Shown: piece after piece, positions 26,182-35,114 of the stretch | Position numbering within the stretch: position 1 is the stretch's first letter | Layout of the letters: each line of letters starts with the position of its first letter | Source: Pedobacter zeae | GTDB lineage: Bacteria > Bacteroidota > Bacteroidia > Sphingobacteriales > Sphingobacteriaceae | Length of the DNA stretch: 64,000 bases | Assembly (NCBI RefSeq): GCF_014196715.1 | Contig: NZ_JACIEF010000004.1 | Location: 682,001 to 746,000 of the forward strand | Direction of reading: 5' to 3' | The notes under the pieces: generated by a model | Database searches by the model: none | Told to the model about the DNA's origin: nothing | Seen by the model: the letters and a program-made list of their open reading frames with translations, nothing else | Made by a program: the position numbers and the translations under genes

Positions 26182-28161
26182 ATGGAAAAAATATTGGCAA
26201 AACACGATTTGGCTGGCGGATATTGCAACAGTTTAACAGCTTATTCTAGGTACTTAACCCGAGAAGTAAACATCGGCGATATCGCTTTGGGCGGGCACAA
26301 CCCGATCCGTATCCAATCCATGACCACTACCGATACCATGGATACCTTGGGCACAGTAGAACAAACCATCCGCATGGTGGAGTCGGGCTGCGAGTATGTC
26401 CGTATTACCGCGCCAAGCATTAAAGAAGCCGAAAATCTGGCCAATATTAAAAAAGAACTGCGTTTACGTGGTTATAATGTTCCCTTAATTGCCGATATCC
26501 ATTTTACACCAAATGCAGCTGAAATGGCAGCCCGCATTGTTGAAAAAGTGCGTGTTAACCCCGGTAATTATGCTGATAAAAAGAAATTCGAAAATATAGA
26601 GTATACCCAGGATGCTTACAATGCGGAGTTAGACCGGATTTACAAAAAGTTTATCCCCCTGGTAAAAATCTGTAAAGAATACGGTACGGCCATGCGCATC
26701 GGGACCAACCATGGTTCGCTTTCCGATAGGATTATGAGCCATTATGGCGATACGCCGCGTGGGATGGTCGAATCGGCAATGGAGTTTATCCGCATGTGCG
26801 AAGATCAGCAGTATTACAACCTGGTGATTTCGATGAAAGCCAGTAATACCCAGGTAATGGTACAGGCTTACCGTTTGCTGGTCGAAACCATGGCTAAGGA
26901 GGGGATGAATTACCCTTTACATTTGGGTGTAACCGAAGCCGGTGACGGAGAAGATGGGCGCATTAAATCGGCAGTTGGGATTGGTACTTTACTGGAAGAT
27001 GGATTGGGCGATACCATCCGTGTTTCTTTAACGGAAGATCCCGAATTTGAAGCACCGGTAGCTAAAGCTTTAGCCGATCGATATACTTTAAGAAGTCGGG
27101 AGCCTGAAGTCGGAAGTCCGGAGTCGGTTAATTTACGCTCCACATCCCACGCCATCCGCTCCACTTATTCTCCTTACGAATACAACCGCCGCATTACCGA
27201 TCCGGTACAGCATATCGGAGGGCACCACCACCCGGTAGTGATGATCGATGTTTCGAAAGAAAATTTAAAAGATCCTTACTTTTTAAGTGCCGTGGGCTAT
27301 AATTATAGTGCGGGTTTAGATAAATACAACCTGGCCGATCAGGCATGTGATTTGGCTTTTTTGGGCGATAACCTTCCTTCTTTTTCTTTTCCGGGCAATT
27401 TAAAACAGGTTTACAATTATGCTACCTGGTTAAAATTAAAAGACAGGAATAACTGCCACCCTTTATTTTCATTCGAAGAATTTAGTCAAGCTGAGGTTAA
27501 AGACGAGGTCTTAAATTTTGTTGAGGTTGATGCCCAAACATTCCAACATTTTAACATTCCAACATTTCAACCTAACGTTGTTTTAATCCTGAAAACCTCC
27601 TCAACCCATGGAATGGCTGAGCAAAGGGCATTTTTTGTGGCCTTGCAGGAAAAAAACAGCCAGGTTCCGGTCATTATAAAAAGGACTTACCAGGATGCTG
27701 ATGCCGGTCATTTAATGCTTTACGCAGCTACAGATCTTGGTGCTTTGCTTACCGATGGTTTTGGCGACGGCGTATGGATTGATGCGAAAGGACAAAACCT
27801 TTCACTAATCAATTCAACCAGTTTCGGGATTTTACAGGCTACCCGTACCAGGATCAGTAAAACGGAATATATTTCGTGCCCGAGCTGCGGCCGAACCCTT
27901 TTCGACCTGCAGGAAACTACTCAACTGATCCGTTCGCGTACCGATCATCTGAAAGGGATAAAAATAGGGATCATGGGCTGTATTGTAAACGGACCCGGCG
28001 AAATGGCCGATGCCGACTATGGTTACGTTGGTACCGGCCCAGATAAAATTACCCTTTACCGTGGCAAAGAAGTGGTAAAGAAAAATGTAACTACTGCTTA
28101 TGCTTTAGATGAGCTGATCGATATCATCAAAGGCGATGGGAATTGGGTAGAAAAGGTTTAA
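26182..28161 (+). CDS. ispG: 4-hydroxy-3-methylbut-2-enyl diphosphate synthase (long form)
   Basis: Converts MEcPP to HMBPP with a 4Fe-4S cluster in the MEP isoprenoid pathway. The N-terminal TIM-barrel domain contains GGHNPIRIQSMTTTDT and IADIHFTP. The C-terminal reductase-like domain carries the cluster ligands Cys566 and Cys569 (SCPSCG) and Cys600 (GCIVNGPGE). The middle insert domain marks the long Bacteroidota/Chlamydia/plant type. At 659 residues it is longer than usual for this class. Two segments (about residues 304-330 and 451-464) are encoded by sequence that looks like intergenic simple repeats. The start is ATG 26182, only seven bases after a -7 element. Confidence 0.95.
   Translation: MEKILAKHDLAGGYCNSLTAYSRYLTREVNIGDIALGGHNPIRIQSMTTTDTMDTLGTVEQTIRMVESGCEYVRITAPSIKEAENLANIKKELRLRGYNVPLIADIHFTPNAAEMAARIVEKVRVNPGNYADKKKFENIEYTQDAYNAELDRIYKKFIPLVKICKEYGTAMRIGTNHGSLSDRIMSHYGDTPRGMVESAMEFIRMCEDQQYYNLVISMKASNTQVMVQAYRLLVETMAKEGMNYPLHLGVTEAGDGEDGRIKSAVGIGTLLEDGLGDTIRVSLTEDPEFEAPVAKALADRYTLRSREPEVGSPESVNLRSTSHAIRSTYSPYEYNRRITDPVQHIGGHHHPVVMIDVSKENLKDPYFLSAVGYNYSAGLDKYNLADQACDLAFLGDNLPSFSFPGNLKQVYNYATWLKLKDRNNCHPLFSFEEFSQAEVKDEVLNFVEVDAQTFQHFNIPTFQPNVVLILKTSSTHGMAEQRAFFVALQEKNSQVPVIIKRTYQDADAGHLMLYAATDLGALLTDGFGDGVWIDAKGQNLSLINSTSFGILQATRTRISKTEYISCPSCGRTLFDLQETTQLIRSRTDHLKGIKIGIMGCIVNGPGEMADADYGYVGTGPDKITLYRGKEVVKKNVTTAYALDELIDIIKGDGNWVEKV
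27092..27126. repeat. In-frame simple repeat inside ispG (AGTCGG units)
   Basis: Repeats of GAAGTCGG / GGAGTCGG type (for example GAAGTCGGAAGTCCGGAG), which encode REPEVGSPES. The pattern is like intergenic simple repeats and unlike the surrounding codon pattern. Confidence 0.6.
27535..27571. repeat. In-frame simple repeat inside ispG (ACATTCCA units)
   Basis: Tandem units CATTCCAACATT, TTAACATTCC and AACATTTCAAC encode QTFQHFNIPTFQ. A related AATTCCAACAATCC stretch lies just upstream of ispG (26151-26165). Confidence 0.6.
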
Positions 28162-28194
28162 TCGAATTATATCCCGGCTGCGAGCTGTGGCTGT

Positions 28195-28350
28195 CTTGTC
28201 ATTACCTACAATACTGTCATTCTGAGCACGGCGAAGAATTTACATCTTATAACCCCAATGACGGATTATTGCATCAGTATTTTAGCGTAGTTTTAATAGC
28301 AACATTATCCTCGTAGCAGATTATTCATTGCATTCAGAATGAAAAAAAGC
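28195..28350. repeat. Family D repeat between ispG and the channel gene
   Basis: TGTCATTCTGAGC (about 28218) and TTCAGAATGA (about 28334) are inverted halves enclosing about 110 bases. Nothing else is recognised in this 236-bp spacer. Confidence 0.5.
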
Positions 28351-28397
28351 ATGAAATGCCATTTAATTTTATAACCAATAAATACTAAATTGCTTTG

Positions 28398-29669
28398 ATG
28401 AATATCCTCGAGTTTCAATACCTGTTTAATGAACTAAGAAACTGGTTGGCTGCTAAAGGACTTGCAGGTAACGAACTGGTTTATGCTTATTTTTTTATCG
28501 GATTGGCTGGTGTTATTTTATTTCTGTTTATTACCATTTTTGTAACCAGGCAGATTTTTATCGTAATGGTAAAAAGCGCCAAAACCAAATCTGACTGGCA
28601 GAAAGCATTGTTCGAGTTCCGTGTTTTTAGGGCAATTGCTTTAATATTTGGTGCTTATATCATTTATAATGTTGTTCCCTATCTTTTTGTCTATTTTAAA
28701 AATTGGCACTTCTATGCCTTGATTTTTGCTAAAATCTACATGGTTTTGGCGGTAATGTTTGCCATAAATGCATTCCTGAATGCGGTGGTTTCTATCATGG
28801 AATCATCAAAGAAATATGCCGATAAACCTGTAAGAAGTTATAAACAAGTAGCCAAAATTGTATTTTATATTGTTGGTTTTGTACTGATCCTTTCGATTAT
28901 TTTAGGCGAATCACCCGTATATGTTTTCGGTGGTTTTGGTGCCGTTACAGCAGTTTTTATATTGGTTTTCAGGGACCCAATTTTGGGTTTTGTAGCTTCG
29001 GTACAGATGAGCGCTATCGATCTGGTCAGGGTAGGCGATTGGATTACCGTAGAAAAATATGGTGCTGATGGCGAAGTAACCGAAATTAATTTAACCACCA
29101 TAAAGGTGCGCAACTGGGATAAAACGGTAACCATTGTGCCCAGTTATGCGATTGTAAGCGAGTCGTTTAAAAACTGGCGTGCCATGGAAGAAAGCGAGGG
29201 CAGGAGGATTAAACGGCACATTAACATTAAAATTTCGAGCATTAAATTTTGTGATGAGGAATTGATAGGAAGATTGCAGAGCATCGATTTTTTAAAAGAC
29301 TACCTCAAAGAAACACAGGCATTTATTGAACGTTACAATGCCGAAAATACAGTAAACCCCAATAACCTGGTTAATGGCCGCCATATGACAAATATTGGTA
29401 CTTTCAGGGTTTATGCCGAAAAATACCTTGAAAGTAACCCTTATATCAACAAGGACCTCACCTTTATGGTGCGCCAGTTACAGGCCACAGAAAACGGATT
29501 GCCTATTGAAATTTACGTTTTCTCGAAAGAAAAGGGCTTAAAACGTTTTGAAGAAGTGGCGGCAGATATTTTTGACCACCTATTGGCTGCGGTACCCTAC
29601 TTCGATCTGGAAATTTTCCAAAGCCCTAGCGGAAGCGATATGCGTAATTTTGTAAGAAGAGTTGATTAA
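28398..29669 (+). CDS. MscS-family mechanosensitive channel (YbdG-like)
   Basis: A 423-residue channel of the MscS superfamily that opens on membrane tension to release osmolytes. Four to five N-terminal hydrophobic helices are present. The pore-lining and beta domain region includes GGFGAVTAVFILVFRDPILGF and VRVGDWITVEKYGADGEV. The C-terminal part (GRHMTNIGTFRVYAEKYL, ENGLPIEIYVFS, ADIFDHLLAAVPYF) matches the YbdG branch. The ATG at 28398 is chosen over the preceding TTG. It is a single gene. Confidence 0.92.
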   Translation: MNILEFQYLFNELRNWLAAKGLAGNELVYAYFFIGLAGVILFLFITIFVTRQIFIVMVKSAKTKSDWQKALFEFRVFRAIALIFGAYIIYNVVPYLFVYFKNWHFYALIFAKIYMVLAVMFAINAFLNAVVSIMESSKKYADKPVRSYKQVAKIVFYIVGFVLILSIILGESPVYVFGGFGAVTAVFILVFRDPILGFVASVQMSAIDLVRVGDWITVEKYGADGEVTEINLTTIKVRNWDKTVTIVPSYAIVSESFKNWRAMEESEGRRIKRHINIKISSIKFCDEELIGRLQSIDFLKDYLKETQAFIERYNAENTVNPNNLVNGRHMTNIGTFRVYAEKYLESNPYINKDLTFMVRQLQATENGLPIEIYVFSKEKGLKRFEEVAADIFDHLLAAVPYFDLEIFQSPSGSDMRNFVRRVD

Positions 29670-29687
29670 TATTTTTGGATCTAGGAT

Positions 29688-30041
29688 ATGGAGATAAAAA
29701 TTGCAACAAATATCGACACTGATATATTTTATGCATCAATTAACTTCTTAAAAGAAAGTAGTTGGAGATTAACTGCCGAATACGACGAAAAACTTTTCGA
29801 CAAAGGAATCGATTTTGATTTTTACAGGTTTGAAAAAGATGCCGAAATCATATTACTAGCTTGGAACAACTGGTTCGAGGGAGAAATTAAAGCAACTACT
29901 GAAATATTGGACGAAATTGCCGAACAATTCAACTTTACATTAGAATATGGAATCCCCGAATATTTGCACGATCAAAATCTAATCAACGCTATGAAAGGCC
30001 TGATAAAGATCAAGAAAGGTACTAATCGGTTTCGCGTTTAA
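29688..30041 (+). CDS. Hypothetical protein
   Basis: A 117-residue acidic protein without signal peptide or transmembrane segment. It has a predicted alpha/beta character (FYRFEKDAEIILLAWNNWFEGEIKA, then a helix ending IAEQFNF). I recognise no family. It starts 18 bp after the channel gene stop, so it may be co-transcribed with it, and its 3' end overlaps the 3' end of the opposing UPF0158-like gene by 20 bp. Coding status is supported by the good ATG and by base composition like its neighbours. Confidence 0.65.
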   Translation: MEIKIATNIDTDIFYASINFLKESSWRLTAEYDEKLFDKGIDFDFYRFEKDAEIILLAWNNWFEGEIKATTEILDEIAEQFNFTLEYGIPEYLHDQNLINAMKGLIKIKKGTNRFRV

Positions 30042-30462
30042 TAATATAATTTATACGGTCTTTTACATGCTCGATCATTTTGCGGTTTTTAAAATCAAAC
30101 CACAGCTGCCTGTATTCTCCTGAATTATCTATTTCATATTTAAATTCTCTGAAAGGTTTTCTTTTATTAAGTGCTTCGAGTAGTGTAACTTTTATCCGTG
30201 TATTATTGGGTAGTTCATTTGTGAAATCTTCCATAAATCTAAAAGAATCAGTGGAATCTGGTTTTTCAATTTCCTTATAATCGTTAAAATTTTGCTCTAC
30301 TTCTTTAATATCTTCATCCCATGCATCTGAGTCGTTATATTGCATTAGTTCATCGGTTGGTAGGAAAATCAATCTATTGTTCTTAATATTCCAGTGGCAT
30401 ACAAGGCCACAATCAATCGTTTCTGCTATTTCTTTAATTTGTTCTGAAGTTAAAGCAGTCAT
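30022..30462 (-). CDS. UPF0158 family protein
   Basis: A 146-residue soluble protein resembling the uncharacterised UPF0158 family: an N-terminal segment with LVCHWNIKNNRLIFLPTD, an acidic middle, and the C-terminal motif ALNKRKPFREFKYEI followed by WFDFKNRKM. There is no known biochemical role. The start is set at ATG 30462 (MTALTSEQIKEI), 10 bp after the hydrolase stop; a GTG at 30483 would overlap the hydrolase gene. It is probably the second gene of a hydrolase-UPF0158 operon. Confidence 0.75.
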   Translation of the reverse strand: MTALTSEQIKEIAETIDCGLVCHWNIKNNRLIFLPTDELMQYNDSDAWDEDIKEVEQNFNDYKEIEKPDSTDSFRFMEDFTNELPNNTRIKVTLLEALNKRKPFREFKYEIDNSGEYRQLWFDFKNRKMIEHVKDRINYIIKRETD

Positions 30463-30472
30463 AATGTTTAAA

Positions 30473-31300
30473 TTATCCTTCACCCAAAAATATCAAAACC
30501 TTTTCACAAACCTTAAACAAAAGCGGTGGTAAAGTTTCGCTGGTATAAGGTTGTGTTGCCCCATAAACATGATTGGCACCTTCAATTTTAACCAACCTGC
30601 TACCGGGGTTGGCCTCTGCCAGGGTTTGTGCAGTTTCGAAAGGAACATTTACGTCATCATCGCCATGGATAATCAACCACGGAATATTTACACGCTTTGC
30701 CGCATCTAAAATATTTAATGTCGCTGCATTTTCTTCCAGATCTTCCAATAAGCTTACGTTTAAAGGCATCTGTTCTTTGGTGCGGGCGTTGGTGACGAAT
30801 ATTTTACCATTCTTTTTCCATTCTGCTTCCTGCTCTTTTTTCCACAGGCTGGCAAAATCATTAATAGCACTCCAGGTAACCAGTTTATTGATCCGTAAAT
30901 CGTTTGCAGCTGCAATAATCGATAAACCACCGCCGCGGCTATGGCCAATAAGGTTTACTTTGGTATCTTTACCATAAGCTTTTTCAATAAAATCGAGTAC
31001 CGCATTTAAATCGAAAAGTTCTTTAGATACGGTATTGCTGGCAAAGGTATCCAGATCAGTCACGTCTTTAGGATCATCAACAGGTACGCCACTATGAGAC
31101 AAATTAAACTTAACGTAACGGTAACCATTACCGGCAAAGTACCTGGCTACTAAATTATGGGCACCCCAATCTTTAAACCCTTTAAAACCGTGCACAAAAA
31201 GTACGATTGGCGTATTTGGATTTTTTTCGTCAAAAGTGATATCACCTATAATTAATTTTCCGTCAGAACCGCTAAGGCTAAAATTGCTTTGTGTAATCAT
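30473..31300 (-). CDS. Alpha/beta hydrolase
   Basis: A 275-residue cytoplasmic hydrolase of the alpha/beta fold, probably an esterase or acyl-peptidase type. The oxyanion region is FVHGFKGFKDWG, the nucleophile elbow is GHSRGG with Ser121, an acidic triad residue probably lies in HGDDDVNVP and the His in GANHVYG. No signal peptide is present. The substrate is unknown. The start is ATG 31300. It is followed after 10 bp by the UPF0158-like gene. Confidence 0.9.
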   Translation of the reverse strand: MITQSNFSLSGSDGKLIIGDITFDEKNPNTPIVLFVHGFKGFKDWGAHNLVARYFAGNGYRYVKFNLSHSGVPVDDPKDVTDLDTFASNTVSKELFDLNAVLDFIEKAYGKDTKVNLIGHSRGGGLSIIAAANDLRINKLVTWSAINDFASLWKKEQEAEWKKNGKIFVTNARTKEQMPLNVSLLEDLEENAATLNILDAAKRVNIPWLIIHGDDDVNVPFETAQTLAEANPGSRLVKIEGANHVYGATQPYTSETLPPLLFKVCEKVLIFLGEG

Positions 31301-31396
31301 AATTTAAGGGAATTGGTATAAAGTATAAACCTACGAAATCTAAATTTGTTGTGGTGTTTAATGTCTAGAATAGGGAAATATTAATCACAGCCCCTA

Positions 31397-31751
31397 TTAA
31401 ATAGCCCTGATGGAAATGGAAATCCCTTTTGAAATAATAAAATTGTTATTTAGGGATGTTATCCAAAGGATTGGAATGTACAGCAGGACGGAACCTTTCC
31501 CATTAGCACTGTTACTGCGCTTCAAAAAAACACCTATAATTTGACTAATAAATAATGACTGATCAACAATAAAAAGCCAAAAAACGATATCCAATATCCC
31601 CAAAAAAATAAATTAAAAAGCCAGGAGCAGGCAACCATTTTGGCATCCTTACGTAATATACTGCAATGGATAAAAAGTAGTTACATCCGGCCAGAACGTA
31701 AAAGAGGGCATAAATCCAAAGAAAAATTTGATAGATTGGTCTGTTTATCAT
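31397..31751 (-). pseudogene. Small membrane-protein gene split by a frameshift
   Basis: Two overlapping minus-strand frames, 31751-31563 (62 aa, two hydrophobic helices) and 31603-31397 (hydrophobic start ILDIVFWLFIVDQSLFISQIIGVF), appear to be halves of one protein of about 118 residues. The frame change falls at a run of seven A (31602-31608, T on the coding strand), a typical slippage site. Either the gene is broken or the run length is a sequencing error. No family is recognised. The remainder of the 584-bp gap (31301-31396 and 31752-31884) holds no gene. Confidence 0.4.
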
Positions 31752-31846
31752 GATCGGATATTATTGATTTGGTAAAGCCACTATTTAAAACCGTTCTAAA
31801 TTGATGTAAATTACAGGTTAATGACAGTGACATGCCTTCACCGTGT

Positions 31847-31854
31847 TACTTTTG
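31847..31854 (+). promoter_or_regulatory. -7 promoter element (TACTTTTG) for hemA
   Basis: TAnnTTTG match 30 bases upstream of the hemA TTG start. No -33 element is evident. Confidence 0.45.
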
Positions 31855-31884
31855 TATCCCGATAATAGTTAATAACGGAAGCAC

Positions 31885-33111
31885 TTGGAATATTTAAAAG
31901 TAATAGCTTTTACGCATCACCACATCGACCTGAAATCTTTAGGGAAATTAGTTATTTGTGAGCAAAGTTTAGATAGCAGGTTGAAAAGGGTTCAAGTAGA
32001 ACTTCCCGTTAGCGAAATTTTCTATATTGGAACCTGTAACCGTGTTGAGTTTGTTTTCCTGACCAAAGAGAAAACCGACAAGGAGTTTGTAACCAAATTC
32101 TTAACCGTTTTAGAAATGGGGCTGCCTCCTGAGTTTATGGAGCGTTTTCTTGATAACGTTTCTGTTTACGAAAATGAAGAGGCTTTCAATCACCTGCTCA
32201 GAACATCATGCTCTTTAGAGAGTTTGGTTGTTGGAGAAAAAGAAATCCTTGCACAGATCCGTAAAGCTTATGAAAACTGCCGCGATGCAGGATTTACCGG
32301 CGATTACATGCGGATGATTATGGATCGGGTGGTTAAAACCGCAAAAGAGGTTTACACGCATACCAATATATCAAAAAACCCGGTTTCGGTGGTCTCATTG
32401 GCTTACCGTAAATTAAAAGAATTAAATATGTGCGGTAACTCACGTATATTGATTATCGGTGCCGGCGAAACCAATCAGAATATTGCAAAATACCTTAATA
32501 AGCATAAATACTCTAATTTTTCAATCTTTAACCGTACACTCTCCAAAGCCGAATCGTTGGCAGAAGAGCTAGGTGGTAAGGCTTATCCTTTAGCTGCGCT
32601 TGAAGATTTTAATGAGGGATTTGATGTCATCATTACCTGTACCGGTTCTACCGAGCCAATTATTACTGAAGCATTATATGCTAAGCTATTGAATGGCGAT
32701 CAGGGCAAAAAAGTAATTGTTGATCTTGCTGTGCCCAATGATGTTACGCCTGCAGTGATACACAATAACCCGGTACACTATATCGAAGTAGAATCGCTCA
32801 AAGAAGTAGCCCGTAAAAATATCCAGGAACGTTATAACGAACTGGTTCATGCAGAAGAGATCATCAGTAACAACATTACCGAGTTTTTCTCTGTGTTGAA
32901 ACAACGGCGTATCGAACTGGCCATGCAGGAAGTGCCAAGAAAGATTAAGGAGATTAAAAATACCGCTATTAATGGTGTTTTTGCTGATGAAATTAGCCAG
33001 ATGGACGAAGCCTCGCGCGAAGTTCTGGAGCGTGTAATGAATTACATGGAGAAAAAATACATCAGCGTTCCGATGGTAATGGCCAAAGAAATTTTGGTAA
33101 ACCAATCTTAA
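31885..33111 (+). CDS. hemA: Glutamyl-tRNA reductase
   Basis: The first committed step of C5-pathway haem synthesis: glutamyl-tRNA to glutamate-1-semialdehyde with NADPH. The catalytic Cys51 lies in GTCNRVEF. The tRNA/substrate region SLVVGEKEILAQIRKAYE and the NADPH-binding Rossmann motif (ILIIGAGETNQNIAKYL) follow, and the C-terminal dimerisation helix closes the 408 residues. The start is TTG at 31885; EYLKVIAFTHHHIDLKSLG aligns with the normal family N-terminus and no ATG is close. It heads the haem cluster hemA-hemCD-hemB-hemL-(TCS)-hemE-hemJ. Confidence 0.96.
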   Translation: MEYLKVIAFTHHHIDLKSLGKLVICEQSLDSRLKRVQVELPVSEIFYIGTCNRVEFVFLTKEKTDKEFVTKFLTVLEMGLPPEFMERFLDNVSVYENEEAFNHLLRTSCSLESLVVGEKEILAQIRKAYENCRDAGFTGDYMRMIMDRVVKTAKEVYTHTNISKNPVSVVSLAYRKLKELNMCGNSRILIIGAGETNQNIAKYLNKHKYSNFSIFNRTLSKAESLAEELGGKAYPLAALEDFNEGFDVIITCTGSTEPIITEALYAKLLNGDQGKKVIVDLAVPNDVTPAVIHNNPVHYIEVESLKEVARKNIQERYNELVHAEEIISNNITEFFSVLKQRRIELAMQEVPRKIKEIKNTAINGVFADEISQMDEASREVLERVMNYMEKKYISVPMVMAKEILVNQS

Positions 33112-33445
33112 CTCACCGCAAAGATCGCTAAGGGCGGGTGCAAAGAATACCAAACTTAGTTTTATCATCCTTTTTCTGTCATCCTGAATAAAATGAAAGG
33201 TCTTTCATTGTTAGTCAGTACCTTGATCTTATATTTCTTATATGGTTCAAGGAATGGTGGTGATGCAAACTGGTAACATCTTACACCACGGATAATGCTT
33301 TCGGAATAGATTCTTCGCTGTCTCCAGAATGACAAAAAGTTGCGATATCTATCTACGTAATGTCACAGAAATCCCTTTAAATACTCTCTCTGTAACCTCA
33401 CTGTCTCATTTTTAAACAATTCATGGTATAAATCACGAATTAACT
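33112..33445. repeat. Gene-free stretch with family D and I repeats
   Basis: Holds CGCAAAGATCGCTAAGGGCGG (33117-33137, similar in kind to 41930-41965) and an extended family D palindrome from CTGTCATCCTGAAT (33176) to CCAGAATGACAA (about 33321-33336). The 3' part is AT-rich upstream of hemC. No coding frame was seen. Confidence 0.5.
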
Positions 33446-33453
33446 TAAATTTG
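33446..33453 (+). promoter_or_regulatory. -7 promoter element (TAAATTTG) for hemC-hemD
   Basis: Exact TAnnTTTG match 20 bases before the GTG start at 33474. Confidence 0.5.
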
Positions 33454-33473
33454 TAACTCATTTAACCTTTATA

Positions 33474-35054
33474 GTGAAGAAATTAACCATCGGAACACGC
33501 GGTAGCGACCTGGCATTATGGCAAGCAAATCATATAAAAGATGAATTGGCAGCCATTGGAATTGAAGCAGAAATAAAAATCATTAAAACTCAGGGTGATA
33601 AAATCCTGAATTTAAGATTGGATAAACTGGAAGGCAAGGGCTTTTTTACCAAAGAACTGGAAGAAGAGCTTCTGGGCGGAACAATTGACCTGGCCGTACA
33701 CTGCCTTAAAGATTTGCCAACCACGCATCCTGAAGGATTGATAATTGCTGCTTTGCCGCCACGGGAAGAAGCAAGCGAATACCTGTTGATTTTAAAAGAT
33801 TGCGTAGATGTTTCGCAGAAATTATCGCTAAAAAAAGGTGCAATGGTGGGCACTTCATCTAATCGCCGTAAAGCCCAGTTACTCGGGCTACGCCCCGATC
33901 TGGAGGTAGAAGATTTACGCGGTAATGTACCCACCCGTATCCAGAAGCTCCGTGATGAAGATTATGATGCCATCCTGATTGCAAAAGCAGGTGTTAAACG
34001 CTTAAATCTTGATGTAAGCGATTTACATGTAGAAGAATTAGAAACCACTGAATTTATCCCTGCTCCGGCACAAGGCGCTTTAGCAATCCAGATACGGGCA
34101 AACGATACTGAGCTTTTCGATGCCCTGCAAAAACTGCACGATCCGGATACGGCCGAAACCGTAACAGTAGAACGTAAGGTTTTAAACCTTTTTGAAGGCG
34201 GTTGCCACATGCCACTGGGTTGTTACTGTAAAAAAGAGAATGGAAAATTCGAAATTTGGACTTCTAAGGCAGAAACTGCTGATGATTTTCCGGAACGCCT
34301 GTTTTTACGCGCAGAAAGCACAGAGGGGCTGGCCGAGAAAATTGTTGACAAGTTTAATAAAGATAGAAAGAAACCTGCGAAGGTTTTTATTTCGCGAGAA
34401 ATTGGCGAACATAGTTATTTTCGAAGAGCATTAGAAAATAACAATATTGAAATAGAAGGCCGTTCATTAATCCGTACATTCCCGATAGTAACGGTTTTAG
34501 ATCAGTTTATCCTGAGGCATGTAGACTGGGTTTTCTTCAGTAGCCGTAACAGTGTTGAATATTTTTTCAACTTAAAACCGGTACTGCCAAAGAAAACTAA
34601 ATTTGGTGTAGTGGGGAGAGGTTCCGAAGATGCCTTACGTAAATTCGGGCATATTGCCGATTTTGTTGGTGAAAGCGGTGATATTACCGAAGTTGCTGAA
34701 GATTTTGCACAATTAGTGGGTGGTCAGCAAGTACTGTTCCCAAGAGCACAGGATTCTTTGCAGTCTATCCAAAAATCATTGCCGGCTGATGCTAAAATAA
34801 TCGATCTGCCAATTTACGAAACGGTAATCGAAGAAGATATCGATCAAAGTTATGCCGATGTGCTTATTTTTACCAGCCCATCAAATGTTGATGCCTATTT
34901 TGCCGACAATTTGTTGGAACCGGGCCAGCAGGTAATTGCCATCGGCAATTCTACCGGGAAGAAATTTGATGAAATGGGCGTGAAATACGCTTTGCCATAC
35001 TCACCGGACGAAATTGGATTGGCCGAAGCGGTATTTGGAATAGAAATAAGGTAG
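33474..35054 (+). CDS. hemC: Fused porphobilinogen deaminase / uroporphyrinogen-III synthase
   Basis: Residues 1-300 are HemC, which polymerises four porphobilinogens to hydroxymethylbilane: IGTRGSDLALWQA, the DLAVHCLKDLP motif, and FEGGCHMPLG carrying the dipyrromethane cofactor on Cys244. Residues about 303-526 are a HemD domain that closes the ring to uroporphyrinogen III: KVFISREIGEHSYF, VFFSSRNSVEYFF, VLFPRAQDS and LIFTSPSNVDAYF. One frame covers both without a stop, so it is a true fusion. The start is GTG 33474. No separate hemD appears in the cluster, which supports the fused function. Confidence 0.94.
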   Translation: MKKLTIGTRGSDLALWQANHIKDELAAIGIEAEIKIIKTQGDKILNLRLDKLEGKGFFTKELEEELLGGTIDLAVHCLKDLPTTHPEGLIIAALPPREEASEYLLILKDCVDVSQKLSLKKGAMVGTSSNRRKAQLLGLRPDLEVEDLRGNVPTRIQKLRDEDYDAILIAKAGVKRLNLDVSDLHVEELETTEFIPAPAQGALAIQIRANDTELFDALQKLHDPDTAETVTVERKVLNLFEGGCHMPLGCYCKKENGKFEIWTSKAETADDFPERLFLRAESTEGLAEKIVDKFNKDRKKPAKVFISREIGEHSYFRRALENNNIEIEGRSLIRTFPIVTVLDQFILRHVDWVFFSSRNSVEYFFNLKPVLPKKTKFGVVGRGSEDALRKFGHIADFVGESGDITEVAEDFAQLVGGQQVLFPRAQDSLQSIQKSLPADAKIIDLPIYETVIEEDIDQSYADVLIFTSPSNVDAYFADNLLEPGQQVIAIGNSTGKKFDEMGVKYALPYSPDEIGLAEAVFGIEIR

Positions 35055-35090
35055 AGGGTAGGACGGTTTAGGGTTTAAGGTGTAAAATAA
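35052..35090. repeat. Purine-rich short repeat, family F
   Basis: GGTAGGACGGTTTAGGGTTTAAGG-type units right at the hemCD stop codon. Confidence 0.5.
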
Positions 35091-35114
35091 TCAGGTTTGA
35101 TGCTATATACCATA

